DNA of 64,000 nt from Phlegmacium glaucopus (taxonomy: Eukaryota; Basidiomycota; Agaricomycetes; Agaricales; Cortinariaceae): positions 257,017 through 321,016 of the forward strand of contig MU130567.1 of NCBI GenBank assembly GCA_015039465.1. Direction: 5' to 3'. The notes under the pieces are model-generated. The model had not been told where the DNA came from and made no database searches. It worked only from the letters and a program-made list of their open reading frames with translations. Each line of letters starts with the position of its first letter. The first letter of the stretch is position 1. Both the position numbers and the translations under genes were made by a program. Shown one piece after another: positions 1 through 11,341 of the stretch.

Positions 1-585
1 ATTGTTTTTTTGATCCTATGCTCCTTGCTTCGATGAACAGTTTCGGCGGAGATGGTTGTATTCTACCTCAGGCTACAATATTTCTGATCTTTCCTTCAGG
101 ATCTAGAATTTAAACGAGAAATGTGGTTTACAATTGATTTATGGTTCTCTTCAAAATTGCCTAACCACGAGACTGCACGAGGAATTGTTCTCTTTCTGTA
201 GGTGGTTTCGTCTTTGTGTCTCATATGCCTACATTTTCCAGTTATCTCATTGCTCGTTGTTTGTACGGAACACAGCGCTTCTGGGGTTTTGTTAAAGCCA
301 CAATTGGACTTGCAAGTATAAAAATTCTCTATTATCTCAATTTACTCTCATTCTTACATGACCGACCTGGTAGGTTGGCCCATCGCAAGCAGGAAGAATC
401 GAAGCGCCTCTTCAACAGAGCCTGGCCACCATGAGTGCAGTGTGCCTGTTAGTCTTATACTAATACAGCGCCGTTATCATGTATAGAAAACTCGTAATTA
501 AATTTTAAGTGGTTTTTATGTATGTGATGCCATCACATACAACGTCGGGCCGCTTTATAGTACCTTAATCTCAACTTTTCAGTGA
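1..585. other. Intergenic sequence upstream of COG6
   Basis: No reading frame here looks like a conserved protein. A 72-codon frame at 216-434 has no recognisable content. A CAG at 581-583 lies directly before the COG6 start region and could be the acceptor of an intron in the 5' untranslated region. The far left may be the flank of a neighbouring gene, but nothing shows this. Confidence 0.5.
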
Positions 586-3523
586 ATGGCAGCTTTAGAT
601 CGTCCTCTCACACCTAGCTCGTCTCTAACTTCACAATTCAACATCAATGGGGATCGGAAAGGCGTCTCCCAACCTCGAAATCCTGTTTCCTTGAGATTAT
701 ATAAAGTCCTCAGCACTAATTTCGACGATGAGGATACACGACAAGCGCTCGGAACACTCTCCGAGTTGTACGCGACCCCAAAAGGCAAGGACACACTGAC
801 AGTCGTAGAAGACGTTGATGAAGAAGTCCTGTACGATTCTGTCGATGGGTCGTATGCCCCAACGATGTTGGCAGAGTCTGTTCCTGGAGAATCTGCGGCG
901 AAAGCACGAAAATATCTTCGGAGGGATATGGAGAACAGATTGACAGAAGGGAGTAGGAAATTCTTGGAAGCTCTGGGTGAGGTAGATTCAGTGAGTCGTG
1001 GTTTGTTCCCCCAAGTCTGATTGTTAACATACAAACTACTACTATTTCTTCGAATCAGAAACTCCGTGAACTTCAGACTCATGTGGCGGCTATGAAAGCA
1101 AGCTGCGACGAAGCAGAAACACAGCTAGCCCTTACGAACGAATCAAGCAAGACGTTACTTGAGCGGGCAGGTAATCTGCGAGATGAAAGGTAAAGCCTAC
1201 TATCTTCCTTTCCTACTTGACGAGTTGATTGCACTTACGATAGGCAGGAAGTCGAAGATAAAAAAACTATTATTACATTGTTCTTGGCTCGCTTTACCCT
1301 GGATGAAACAGAGATAGAGGCACTCACGTCGAGAGACATTCCAATTGGCCAACGGTTTTTCGATGCTATGGATAAGACAGAACGTATAAGAGAAGATTGC
1401 CGTGTTCTTATGGCAGGTGAAGATGGACCAACAAAAGCCGGGTGAGTTCGTCATACTACTCTCATTAAACTCTTTATATTCACCATTTTCTTGTTATGGA
1501 GGTTGGAAATTATGGCCTCTACTTCTTCAAATTTGGAACAGGGCTATGAGAAACTCCTTCGATATTCTTCAAATGAGTTCCGCCAGATTGGACGGGAATC
1601 TCAACTTGAAGTTACCCACGGATTGCGAGAGGCGGTGGTTCGTCTGCGAAAGCGACCTGAACTCTTGACGTAGGTTACTTCTATATCCCCACATTCTCCA
1701 ATTTACTAACTCCGGCATGTAGTGAGGCTTTAACCTTCCTATCAGAAACGCGCCAGGCTACTGTCCTCTCGTCCTTTATCACAGCTCTCACTCGTGGAGG
1801 ACCTTCTGGATATCCACGCCCCATAGAACTCCACGCACACGATCCACTACGCTATGTTGGAGACATGCTCGCTTGGGTACACCAATCTATAGCTGCGGAA
1901 CATGAATTTCTTGAAAGTCTATTCGGGCTAAAGAGTGATGGGCGGATGGTTGGAAGTATCAGAAAGTTTGACTCTAAAGATGAGGAAGAAGATTGGATAC
2001 GTGAGCTTATGGATTTGGCTGTTGGAAAGCTATGTTTACCCTTGAAGGTATGTATGACGCTTTTTTTTTTTTTCAAAATTCGTTGTTTTTCTCATTTGTT
2101 GTATTAGATGAGAGTGCAGCAGACAATACGATCACAGGAAAGTAGCATTGTGTCGTACAAAATTGCGAATTTGCTCCAGTTCTATCTTATGACAATGCGG
2201 CGTACCATTGGCGACGATGCTCTGCTGTCAACTACTTTAAAAGAGTACGTTTTCCCTCATAACGAACTTGTATTTTTCTTTTGTTTGTGTTTTTTTACTC
2301 ATCCATGTTCCAGGATCACTGACATGGCGTACAAATCATTCTACGAATCAATTGAAACTCAAAGCCATGCCCTTTCTCGAATACCTTTGGTCTGTAGTTA
2401 TTCGTCATCGGAAGTTTCTACCTTCTCATACCTTCTAAACAGGACCATGACGATCGATCAGTTAAACCACCACTAGTCGTTCTCGATCATGCACAAATCC
2501 TTCGCGAAGTAATGTCGGTGTACCAATCCTCCATGCTGGGCGATGAAGACGCAGATGAAATGGACACAGGCTTCCGACAGGTCTTAGATATCATGGTTAC
2601 CCCTGTTGCTATTATGTGTATTTCCAACGGCGCCCAGAAGAAGACAGTCAGACCAGAATGGGATGATAAAGTGTTTGTTCTCAATTGCTTATGCTACCTC
2701 CAGGTATGGTCTTTTTGCTTTTGGATTCGCTTTTATTGTACAGCTAAAGAAATTTGCCTTTTTATGTAGAGTATCCTCTCTCCATTCGATTTCACCGTGA
2801 AGAAGCAGGCAGAACTACAGGTTGTGATCGATGAATGGGTAATACTATTAACGAATGAGCATGTGGGTTGTCCTTTCGTTATCTCTGCGGATGAGATTTA
2901 ACGCAATAATTTCTTCGTTCAGAGCATTGACATAAAAAGAGAGGCCGGCTTGTCCGCTGTTGCAGACGCCTGCGAAAACCACAATCATTCCAATGTCTGT
3001 CCCAGCCTTATCTATTATTTCACTCGTGCCTTCTCTAACATAACAGTTTAAGGAACCTCTCTCTCGAAACCACTCAACTAACCCCGCCGCTCTACAACAC
3101 TCACTCCAGGTGTTCTCCATCTGGCTCTCCAGTTTAGAAGTCGTCCATTCTCCTCGACTCGCACAACTCACCGTACAGAAATTACAATCCAAAATTCATC
3201 ATGATGCTCTAGTCCGCTTGGCCAAGACATATCAGATGATATGCGAAGAAGTGAAGAAACCGGAGAATAAGTATGAAGCTGCTTCTACTTTGTTAGGGAG
3301 TGAGAGGCCGTTTGGACAAGCTCATTTGTTGTGGCAGATATTTGGCTTGGGGGATGAAGAGGTGGAAACTGATGATGAAGGCGAGGAGGAGGAGGAGGAG
3401 GAGGGAGAGGAAGAGGAGGAGAGTGATGGAGAGGGGAAGGAGTCCAAGGGAAACGATACAAGTGATGAAGACGAGAGCGAAGATGACAGTGAAGATGAAG
3501 AGGATGGTAGAAATGAAAGCTAG
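586..3523 (+). CDS. COG6: Conserved oligomeric Golgi complex subunit 6 (COG6)
   Basis: COG6 is a subunit of the eight-protein COG tether that captures intra-Golgi retrograde vesicles; it acts as a peripheral protein on the cytosolic face of the Golgi. I recognise the family from the N-terminal block (SLRLYKVLSTNFDDEDTRQAL), the coiled-coil helices that follow, and the block DPLRYVGDMLAWVHQSIAAE. Exons I can phase: 586-990, 1059-1189, 1244-1441, 1502-1669, 1724-2047, 2108-2244, 2314-2389, 2443-2703, then from 2770 to the stop at 3521-3523 with at least one more intron between about 2840 and 3110. Introns are 50-70 bases with GT/AG ends. The start is the first ATG of a frame that stays open to the first donor. 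The last 50 or so residues are an unusual run of Glu and Asp encoded by GAG/GAA repeats. The family call is firm; the exons around 2840-3110 are uncertain. Confidence 0.88.
3361..3515 (+). repeat. GAG/GAA-rich low-complexity tract coding the COG6 acidic tail
   Basis: The strand is almost pure purine with repeated gaggag and gaagat units. In the COG6 frame it encodes an acidic Glu/Asp/Ser tail. The same tract yields open frames of Pro/His/Leu-rich or Arg-rich composition in other frames and on the other strand; these are artefacts. Confidence 0.8.
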
Positions 3524-3567
3524 GTGAGCACTGGTCAAACTTGTCAATCATCGTATCTGAAATTCTT

Positions 3568-5548
3568 CTACATTAGTATTTTACACGCCACCCAAATCTC
3601 AGTGTAAGTGGGCTGACGGGTATTCTTGTTTTGCGTACTTTGCAAATTCAAGACCTCCAGGTATACAATTACATGCTTGTTTTCTACATCTACATCTTTG
3701 GACCAAGATGTTTCGGCGTAGCCTTGAGCTATTGAGTAAAATCGATCACAAGCTGAAAAAATTAAATTGCAAACACTCACAAGAGTTTCCGATTTCTGGA
3801 GATTCGAATACAAAATCCCCTGAAATTCGTTATGCAACTTGAACGGTGCTCCATCCAGGGAGGGTACAACCTGGCTCGCAAAAACGACAGCCACGCCCGT
3901 CTCGGGATCTATATGTCCCAAGGTTCCAGCCCAACCAGACCCTAAATAAGCGTATGAGAGTGCAAAACAGCGGAACCATTAGCCAATAAAAGCAAACATA
4001 CAAAATGCGGAGCCTTTCTTGTATCCTCCAGGCCAATCTTCGGTACGCAGAGCTAGTGCACTACTCCACTGGTTGCCCGCAGGTATGCCTAGGAAAGACA
4101 GAAAGAAGTCTAAAGATGTCACGGCGGACGATGGGAGAGTAGGTGTAAATATTTCTTCAACAGTCCTGGGTGAAAGGATTGAGTTTGGAGGAGTTTTTCC
4201 GGCTAGAAATAAAGTTGTTGGGGATATAGCAGAAGGTGAGGAGGCGAAGAATTCTTCCTTACCCTTGATTTGAAGAAGATGGCGTAGAAGAGTGAGGTAG
4301 TCTTTCATGGAACTGTATAACCCGGTGCCTCCAAGATGAAGTTTGACTTGTGGAAAAAGGGAGGAGGAGGGGGTAAAATAGATAAAATGGTCAAGGGATA
4401 ATAAAAATAAGCGCTTACCTCGACTGGGGTCCTGTTCAATGAGCTTAACTTGGTTTACAAGCGGTTCTAATTTCCCATTTACAGGAAAAGCCAAATTAAT
4501 GCCTTTGGCTTTCAATTCAGGAGTCAAGTAGAAAGAAGTGGAGGTCATGCCCAGAGGTTTGAAAATGTTCTCGTGGCTTGAAATTTTTCATATTCGAATG
4601 AGCATTTGAACCATCAAGATTGGTAACTGACACTATATAACTCACCAATATTCCTCTAATGTTTGGCCCGTTATTTTTTCGACGATGAAGCCGAGAGTGT
4701 CAGAGCTATATCCATATGCGACTGTTATTAATAAGAAATGAGCAAGGTCATCAAGTCGAGTTTAAGGGGGAAGGAAGGCCTACAGTCAGTACCGGGTTCA
4801 AATTTGAGGGGAAGAGAAGGTAGGTCGCCCTACAAAAATAAATCAGCACACAGAACTTGGGAATAAACGAAATTTGTTTTAATGAAAAACATGATAGTAG
4901 ACTGTACCTTGATGATATTGTAGAAGTGCCCCACAGGGTCTTCCTGGTCGTGCGGTGCCAAGTAAGCCGGCGGTAGAACATGAAGTGGTGCTGTTACGGG
5001 ATAGAATAGACCACTGGAGAAGTTCAGCAGGTGCTTTACTAGAACCACCTTTGTTGCAGCTTTGAAGGATGGATTTTTTATCCTAATGTCATCTAAAACG
5101 ATTGGGTTTTCGAATACAGGAAGGTAGGTGGATACAGGGGTATCTACTTGAAGTTTCCCTTTTTCGATCAGTTGCAAGGCAGCCAACTGAAAAATGGTAT
5201 GGACGGTCAGCTATTGGTAGTATCGCCGGAAGAACGTTTTGAAAAGAACGTGCATGGGCAACCAATTTCGTTTGACTGCATATCCAGAAAACGCTGTCTT
5301 TATTGACCTCGCCCCTCGAAGGATCGTCCATTGAATTGAACCCGTCACAATTGAAGTATATCTCTTCATCGTCGGTGGATACTCCACAAGCGACGCAAGG
5401 GAGCTTCTTCTCTTCTATAATCCTAGCCTGTTGTGTTTCATACGTTGATATGACTCCGTGAGAAGCTGGAGCTTGTGAAGGATATATTGAAACGACGCAC
5501 AACAAATGTATCAAGAGCTGCTTTTCCGCTGGGAGACAGGGTAACCAT
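3568..5548 (-). CDS. Beta-lactamase/transpeptidase-fold serine hydrolase, copy A
   Basis: The protein belongs to the large group of fungal serine hydrolases with the class C beta-lactamase/DD-peptidase fold (Pfam Beta-lactamase). Substrates of the fungal members are mostly unknown. The nucleophile motif S-x-x-K is SQTK in FWICSQTKLV. A Tyr-rich second motif lies in AYGYSSDTLGF, and the third motif position reads HLGG before TGLYSSMKDYL. Conserved blocks NFSSGLFYP, FEPGTD-like and TSTSFYLTPELKAK are also present. I place the start at ATG 5546-5548, giving MVTLSPSGKAALDTFV, then a donor GTGCGT, because the tandem paralog has the same start and splice pattern. The gene has about six short introns. 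The last exon reads on past the paralog's stop to a stop at 3568, adding about 65 residues. No signal peptide is apparent. It is the downstream member of a tandem pair in the same orientation. Confidence 0.8.
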
Positions 5549-6507
5549 TCTTTTGTTGAATTAAGAATATGCAGTGGACAATGAACGAAGGACTATGGGA
5601 TGCTCCAACCGGGACCCGGGGTTACAAATTGCCCGGGGTAGGCAAACCTTTTTTAAGGCACCCCAATAAGGTATGTTTCCACCTAAAAAAGGTATTTCTC
5701 TGTGATGGGAAGTCTCTGAGAACAGTTCTCCAATGTTTTCGGAGATTTCTTATGTTAGATTTAATTCAAAAAATGGCTAAATATTCTTATTATCACCAAG
5801 AGCTGGTCAGGATGACCTCAGGAGCCTTTTAAATATCATTTTTTTACTTACAAGGCTGGAGAATGGCCCAGATAGCCTTAAATATATAGTTTTAGAAATC
5901 TTTCTAAGCCCTTTGGGCTAGACCTCCTACCTCGGGTCATGGGACAACATCCCCCTTGCGATGCGAGGTTTGAAATCAAGTATGGTGATAATGTCATCTT
6001 CCTTTACATGTGATCTCAACTTATGTGTTCATGGTTTTTTTCGAGAAATGAGCGAGGTATAAGCATTGCGTTTAGAATCTTCGTGAAATTAGAACTCATT
6101 ACATAACTGCTGTGCAAACTATTTAGATCCTGCGAAATGCGTGATGTCATCACACTGGTTCAGTATACTGAAGTTCGAAATATATGAAGCATTGAATTTG
6201 TGATTTGAACTGAACTTGAGGTGCAGTTCAGGGAAGTTCGGACTTTCCCAACGGGACTGGGAGCCCACAGAATAGTTTTCGTTCTGTTTTACCGCTATCA
6301 ATGAAACCTTGTAAAAAGGAAAGTATGGCATTGGAGAAAATGGTGTCGTATGTCGTACATGTTGGGATAAAGAAGGATAAAGGAACCTCACTGAATTGAT
6401 ATTACGGGGTGGCCATGGCGATCGAATTTCGAGATTAGCCTTAAAAAAAAAGAATCGATCTAAATCGAATACGCGGAATTAATACGAACCGACCGACCGG
6501 TGTTTTA
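5549..6507. other. Spacer between tandem hydrolase genes, with duplicated upstream sequence
   Basis: There is no convincing gene. The interval shares short stretches with the region above copy B. Around 6142-6185 (gatgtcatc followed by actggttcagta) there is a match to 8479-8525, and around 5958-6010 to 8290-8345. The duplication that made the gene pair therefore carried upstream DNA with it. Short inexact direct repeats of the type ctaaatattc and taaatatcat occur at 5770-5890. Confidence 0.55.
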
Positions 6508-8229
6508 TTACTGCAGACTCGAATACAAAACCCGCTCAAATTCCTGATGCAACCCGATAGTTTCTCCATCCAGGGAAGGTACAACCTGCGTCGCAAACAC
6601 GACAGCAACGCCGGTCTCGGGATCTATATGTCCGAAGGTTCCAGCCCAACCAGACCCTACGTAAGCGTATGAGAGTGCAAAACAGAGAACTATAGCCGAT
6701 AAAAGCAAACATACAATACGCGGAGCCTTTCTTGCATCCTCCTGGCCAATCTTCGGTACGCAGAGCTAGAGCAGTACTCCATTGGTTGCCTGGAGGTACA
6801 CCTATATCAGACACAAAGAGCTCTAAAGAGGTCACGGCGGACAATGGAAGAGCAGGTGTGAATATTTCTTCAACAGTTTTGGGTGAAAGGATTGAGTTTG
6901 GAGGTGTTTTGCCGACTAGAAATAAAGTTGGACAAAGCAAAGTGAGGAAGTGAAGATTCTTCCTTACCCTTGATTTGAAGAAGATGACGTAGAAGAGTGA
7001 GGTAGTCTTTCATGGTACTGTATAGCCCGACGCCGCCAAGATGAAGTTTCACTTTGCAAAAAGGGAGGAGGGGTAAAATAGATAAAATCGGAAGGGATAA
7101 TAAAATAAGCGCTTACCTCGACTGGGGTCCTGTTCAATGATGAGGGTTTGGTTTACAAAGGGTTCTAATTTCCCATGAACAGGGAAAAACAGATTAACTG
7201 CTTTGGCTTTCAACTCGGGAGTCAAGTAAAAGGAAGTGGAGGTCATGCCCAGAGGTTTGAAAATGTTCTCGTAGCTAGAATTTTCCATTGGGATGAACAT
7301 TTAAACCATCGATATTGGTAACTAGCGTTAATACATACCAGTATTCCTCTAATGTTTGGCCCGTTATTTTTTCGACGATGAAACCGAGAGCGTCAGCGCT
7401 ATATCCATATGCGACTATTAAGAAATGAGCAAGGTCATCAAGTCAAGTTTAAGGAGAAGGAAGGCCTACAGTCAGTACCGGGTTCAAATTTGAGGGGAAG
7501 AGAAGGTAGGTCGCCCTACAGAGATAAATCAGCACGCAGAACTTGGGTATAAACAAAAAAACATTTTATAAAAACATGATAGTAGACTGACCTTGATAAC
7601 GTTGTAGAAATGCCCCACAGGGTCTTCCTCGGCTTGTTGTGCCGTGTACCCATTTGGTAGATCAATCACTGAGGGATAAAATAGCCCACTGGAGAAGTTC
7701 AGCAAGTGCTGTACTAGAACCACCTTCGTTGCAGGTTTGAAGGATGGTTTTTCTATCGTCGTGTCATCCAAAATAATTGGGTTTTCGAATACAGGAAGGT
7801 AGGTGGATACAGGAGTATCTGCTTGAAGTTTCCCCTTTTCGATGAGTTGTAGGGCAGCCAACTGCAAGGAAAAATGTATAGACGGTCAGCTATTGGTAGT
7901 ATCGACGGAAGAGCTTTTGGGAAGAACGTGCATGGGCAACCAATTTCGTTTGACTGCATATCCAGAAAACACTGTCTTTATTGACCTCGCCGCTCGAAGG
8001 ATCGTCCATTGAATTGAACCCGCCACAATTGAAATATATCTCTTCATCATCGACAGTGGATACTCCACAAGCAACAGAAGGGAGCTTCTTCTCTGCTATA
8101 ATCCTAGCCTGTTGTCGTACGTTGATACGACTCAGTGAGAAGATGGAGCTTGGTGAAGATAACGATACTGAAGCAACGTACAACAAGTTTATCAAGAGCC
8201 ACTTTTCCGTCGGGAGACAAGGAAACCAT
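6508..8229 (-). CDS. Beta-lactamase/transpeptidase-fold serine hydrolase, copy B
   Basis: This is a tandem paralog of the gene at 3568-5548 and probably has the same unknown hydrolase role. The start is ATG 8227-8229 (MVSLSPDGKVALDKLVV), then an intron, then ARIIAEKKLPSVACGVST. The nucleophile motif SQTK is kept in FWICSQTKLVAH. The second-motif region reads AYGYSADALGF, and HLGGVGLYS follows. The protein ends with QEFERVLYSSLQ and a stop at 6508-6510, where copy A reads through. Exon order and intron positions follow copy A throughout. The frame appears intact in every exon I could check, so it is probably functional. It is transcribed away from the actin remnant beyond its 5' end. Confidence 0.78.
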
Positions 8230-9066
8230 TATCCTTCAAGTTTTGGTCGAGCTGGGAATATTTATGCAGTAGGTGACGCACGCAGAAGCGAGGTTGCTCA
8301 CTATGGAGGTTTTGAATCAAGTCTGTTTTAACCTGGTCCTCCTTTACGTGTGACCCCCGATCCATTCTGAGAATGAGCCACGGACCACCGCAACAAGTTT
8401 GATTCCTCGTGATTAGTTATATACCTCATTAACTGCGGCTTAGGCCATTTCGATCCTGCTTCCATTGGCGAGACGCGCGATGTCATCGCACTGGTTCAGT
8501 ACACTTGATACTATAATTGAAATAAATGAGGCACTGGGTTATAATACTGCGCGGAATACTAGTCTTGATGGTTATATAAGAGTTGTGGGTTCCAAATTTT
8601 TGCACCCAGATCGAGAGGGAAGGACTCGTTCAGCGGGCCTGGTCAGGTATAGCAAACTCCATTCCGGCCTTGGGTTTGCCTTCTGCGTTCATGAGCAATT
8701 TCAAATAGTGTTGGTGATGATGGTAAACAAGTGATGAACGCGTTGTTGACGTCTGTTTACTCGGCCTATGTCATTTCCTCATCACTGCATCTTTCATACA
8801 TCTCTGTACCCTCTATATACACTCGGATTGGAAATGTTAACTATAGTCCCCAACTTGTGAACCATTAACCGCCAAATCATATCCAAGTATTCAACATGTC
8901 TAGGAATCCAGGATGGTGCACCATGGTCAAGGGATATTTCTACCAACGTTCATGCACCCATTTGATCCGTTAGTCTATCTCCACTATGTACAATTATGTG
9001 TCATAGATGCACTATGTTCAGACTTATTTATGATCGATTGATCCATGGAGCACGTTGGCATATTTA
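8230..9066. other. Upstream region of hydrolase copy B; probable far 5' part of actin relic
   Basis: The first 300 bases are partly duplicated above copy A. An 89-codon frame at 8465-8734 has no recognisable content. Toward 8870-9060 there are faint possible actin-like traces upstream of the clear actin pseudogene, for example a Pro-Leu-x-x-Lys-Ser pattern near 8868, but these are too weak to call. Confidence 0.4.
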
Positions 9067-9780
9067 GGCTTTTCCTGATGTACCCCTGTGGAGCAGGAAG
9101 TCGTTTGATATATCAAGGAGAAATTGTGTTACGTTGCCTTGAATTCTGCGGCTCAGTCTTCTGCTCTTGAGAAGAACTACGAGTTACCAGATAAACAGGT
9201 TATTACTATTGCGAGTGAGTGGTAAGTTTGCGAAAATGCTTCTCAATTGATTATTGAATCTGTTTAGATTCCGTTTTCATGAGGCTCTCTTCCAACCGGC
9301 ATTGCTTGAGTTTGAAGCCCCGAGAATCCATGAGGCTCTGTAAACAGAAAAATTCTTGATGACAGCGAACACAGAGTGACATCTCCACATCACAGGTGCG
9401 ATCTCGATATTCGTCGGGAAATGTTGTTCTCAGACACCGCAGATCGTATGCAGAAGGAGCTCATCGCGATGTTGCCTTCGAGCGTGGTGGTTTGATTTGC
9501 TGCTCTCGTTTTTTGACTGAGGTCCTGATGGACTACCGTCGTATCTTTGGCAGGTTAAGATTCTAGCCCTGCAGAACGCAAATATTCCGTATGGATTGGT
9601 TGGCTCTATTTTGGCTTCTTTCAGTACCTTCCAAATGCTTGGTGTTCCAAACAAGAGTATGACGAGAGTGGCGCCGGGATTGTTCATCGCGGTAGGTGTG
9701 AACGGCTTGCCTTTGGATTTTTTGACTGACATGGGAGTGACCTTCGCAGAATGTTTCAATCGCTGGCTAGTGGAGTAGAG
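9067..9780 (+). pseudogene. Actin pseudogene (C-terminal half, introns retained)
   Basis: The reading shows the order of actin's second half. GFS at 9067 is followed by TPVEQEVV and then KEKLCYVAL at 9115. [16 protein letters not shown] follows, then an intron-like gap with GTAAGT near 9221 and an acceptor near 9268. [37 protein letters not shown] and [15 protein letters not shown] at about 9650-9692 complete the series. Breaks are plain. TGA replaces sense codons at 9076 and at 9106, where family members have Arg (CGA to TGA). The segment between CDLDIRRE and ADRMQKEL has lost about 17 residues. There is a frame change after ERKYSVWI and back before SKQEYDESG, and the normal C-terminal Lys-Cys-Phe is absent. 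Retained intron-like gaps point to a duplicated rather than a retroposed copy. Confidence 0.85.
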
Positions 9781-10079
9781 GTGAATATGAAGAATGTTGG
9801 ATATGCAGAATGTTGATGTTTAAATATATACGGCGAGATTGATGTGATTAAACCTCGTGCAGACGCTTTTTGAAGATATTTGTAACTAGGGTATCGTCGC
9901 AAGCACCGAGTTATTGTGAAAAAAATAATAATTCTACAGCGTTTAACCGTCTGTTTGGAGTTCCTGTGTCAAAACCGTACTCACAAGTCACTGGTATCAC
10001 ATTTTTGTCAAACGATTGCACCCTGACATAACGCGTCAAATCTATCGGCCTCAGATTTCTGTTCCTTGTACTGCTTGAT

Positions 10080-11090
10080 TTCTCCCGCAACGCCTCTGCG
10101 CCTAGTAAAGTTAGAAGTGGCTCAGTGGCTCGTTCTCGAACTTCCTTTGCTTTCTCGTACTCGAAAGCCAGATGTCGAATTGTGGTAGAATCTGGGGCGG
10201 GTAGTTCTCGGAATTGGTGATAATGTTGCCAAATCCTGACATGAATGACTCATTGAGATCTTCAATCTTTGGGGGGTTCGTCGCTTTGGGTGTCCTTGAC
10301 GTCTGCTCCGGCGAAGGTGGTTAGGCGTTGTTGAGCAATGACACAGGGATAATGCTATCACAAACCAAGGTCTTCTTGGAGTTTCTCTGTTTCTACATGG
10401 TTCTCATCATGGGGGCTTCAAGACCTTCAACGATAATTCACATCTCTTCGATATTCTATATGCAAGAATAATAATAAGGAAGAAATAGGGAGGCTAGGAA
10501 CAGAAGATATACCTTACCAGGCATGAATTTGCGTTCCACTAATCTTAGTCCTTCAGTCATTCGATTTCGAAGTCGGCATTAGCAAGTTGAATAAGAGACT
10601 TTTCGTAAGATGCTATTCATAATGCTGCAAGGCATCAGTTTACGCCTTCAATGAATCAGGAGAGAGAAAGCAAACAGACCTTCAACATGCATATTGGATA
10701 TCCGTTTACAATGTTCTTGATCCGTTTCTTGCGTCGTGTCTCGCAACCTGACATTCAAAAAAGTTATATAATAGAATAACGATCGGTATAAGAAACCCCA
10801 TACTATGAGAGCCTCCCCGGGTCGTTCATTTTGTTCCTCGCACCAGATAGTTTCTCTTTAAGTTCTTTCAACTCTGCCCCCTCTCCCGCAACTTCCTTAT
10901 CTAACACAACCACTTCCAGGAGTTCTTATGCATCAACAAAGCGATTTTCAGGGAGTTGTGATGATTGGTTCTATTTGGGTTTAATTTAGGAGGAGGGAAA
11001 GATTGCGATTCAGGGCGACATTCTTTGAGTTTGGCAGTCTGCTCGTCGGGGTTCCAGAATGAGGTTTGTGCATAATTCTTGATCATCGTG
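10080..11090 (-). pseudogene. Decayed coiled-coil gene, NUF2-like in part
   Basis: On the minus strand several short stretches look like coding sequence but do not join into one frame. These are NPDEQTAKLKECRPE near 11050, a Glu/Lys-rich coiled-coil stretch AELKELKEKLSGARNKMNDPGRL near 10870-10815, RMTEGLRLVERKFMPG near 10560-10515, and TTIRHLAFEYEKAKEVRERA near 10190-10135. The last two have splice-like borders next to them. The second stretch resembles the part of kinetochore protein NUF2 that carries a Pro-x-Arg-Leu motif after a coiled coil; I do not recognise the others. Stops and frame changes between the pieces suggest a pseudogene, though an intron-rich gene misread by eye is possible. 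No start codon could be chosen. Confidence 0.35.
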
Positions 11091-11341
11091 TGGAGGCTGC
11101 GAATTTACTAGGCGTCCTCAGTCAAGGATCAACAATTTATTAGTTTACGTACCACTGGAAGAGGTGAGAGACCCCAGAGGTGAAGAAGCCTGTCGAGAGG
11201 GCAAACTCAGGGGTGATTTGAGTGATCATGCTGATATAAGTGCTAGACTGCGGTCCGCTGTAACTGTTTATGTAATCGAGAGCACCTTTCTTCCTGACTC
11301 TCATCACCTTCATCGCTCACCACAACTCACTGATCAACGAT

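Noticed and set aside
3285..3551. Pro/His/Leu-rich minus-strand proteins
   Set aside because: They are reverse-strand images of the acidic GAG/GAA tract of COG6.
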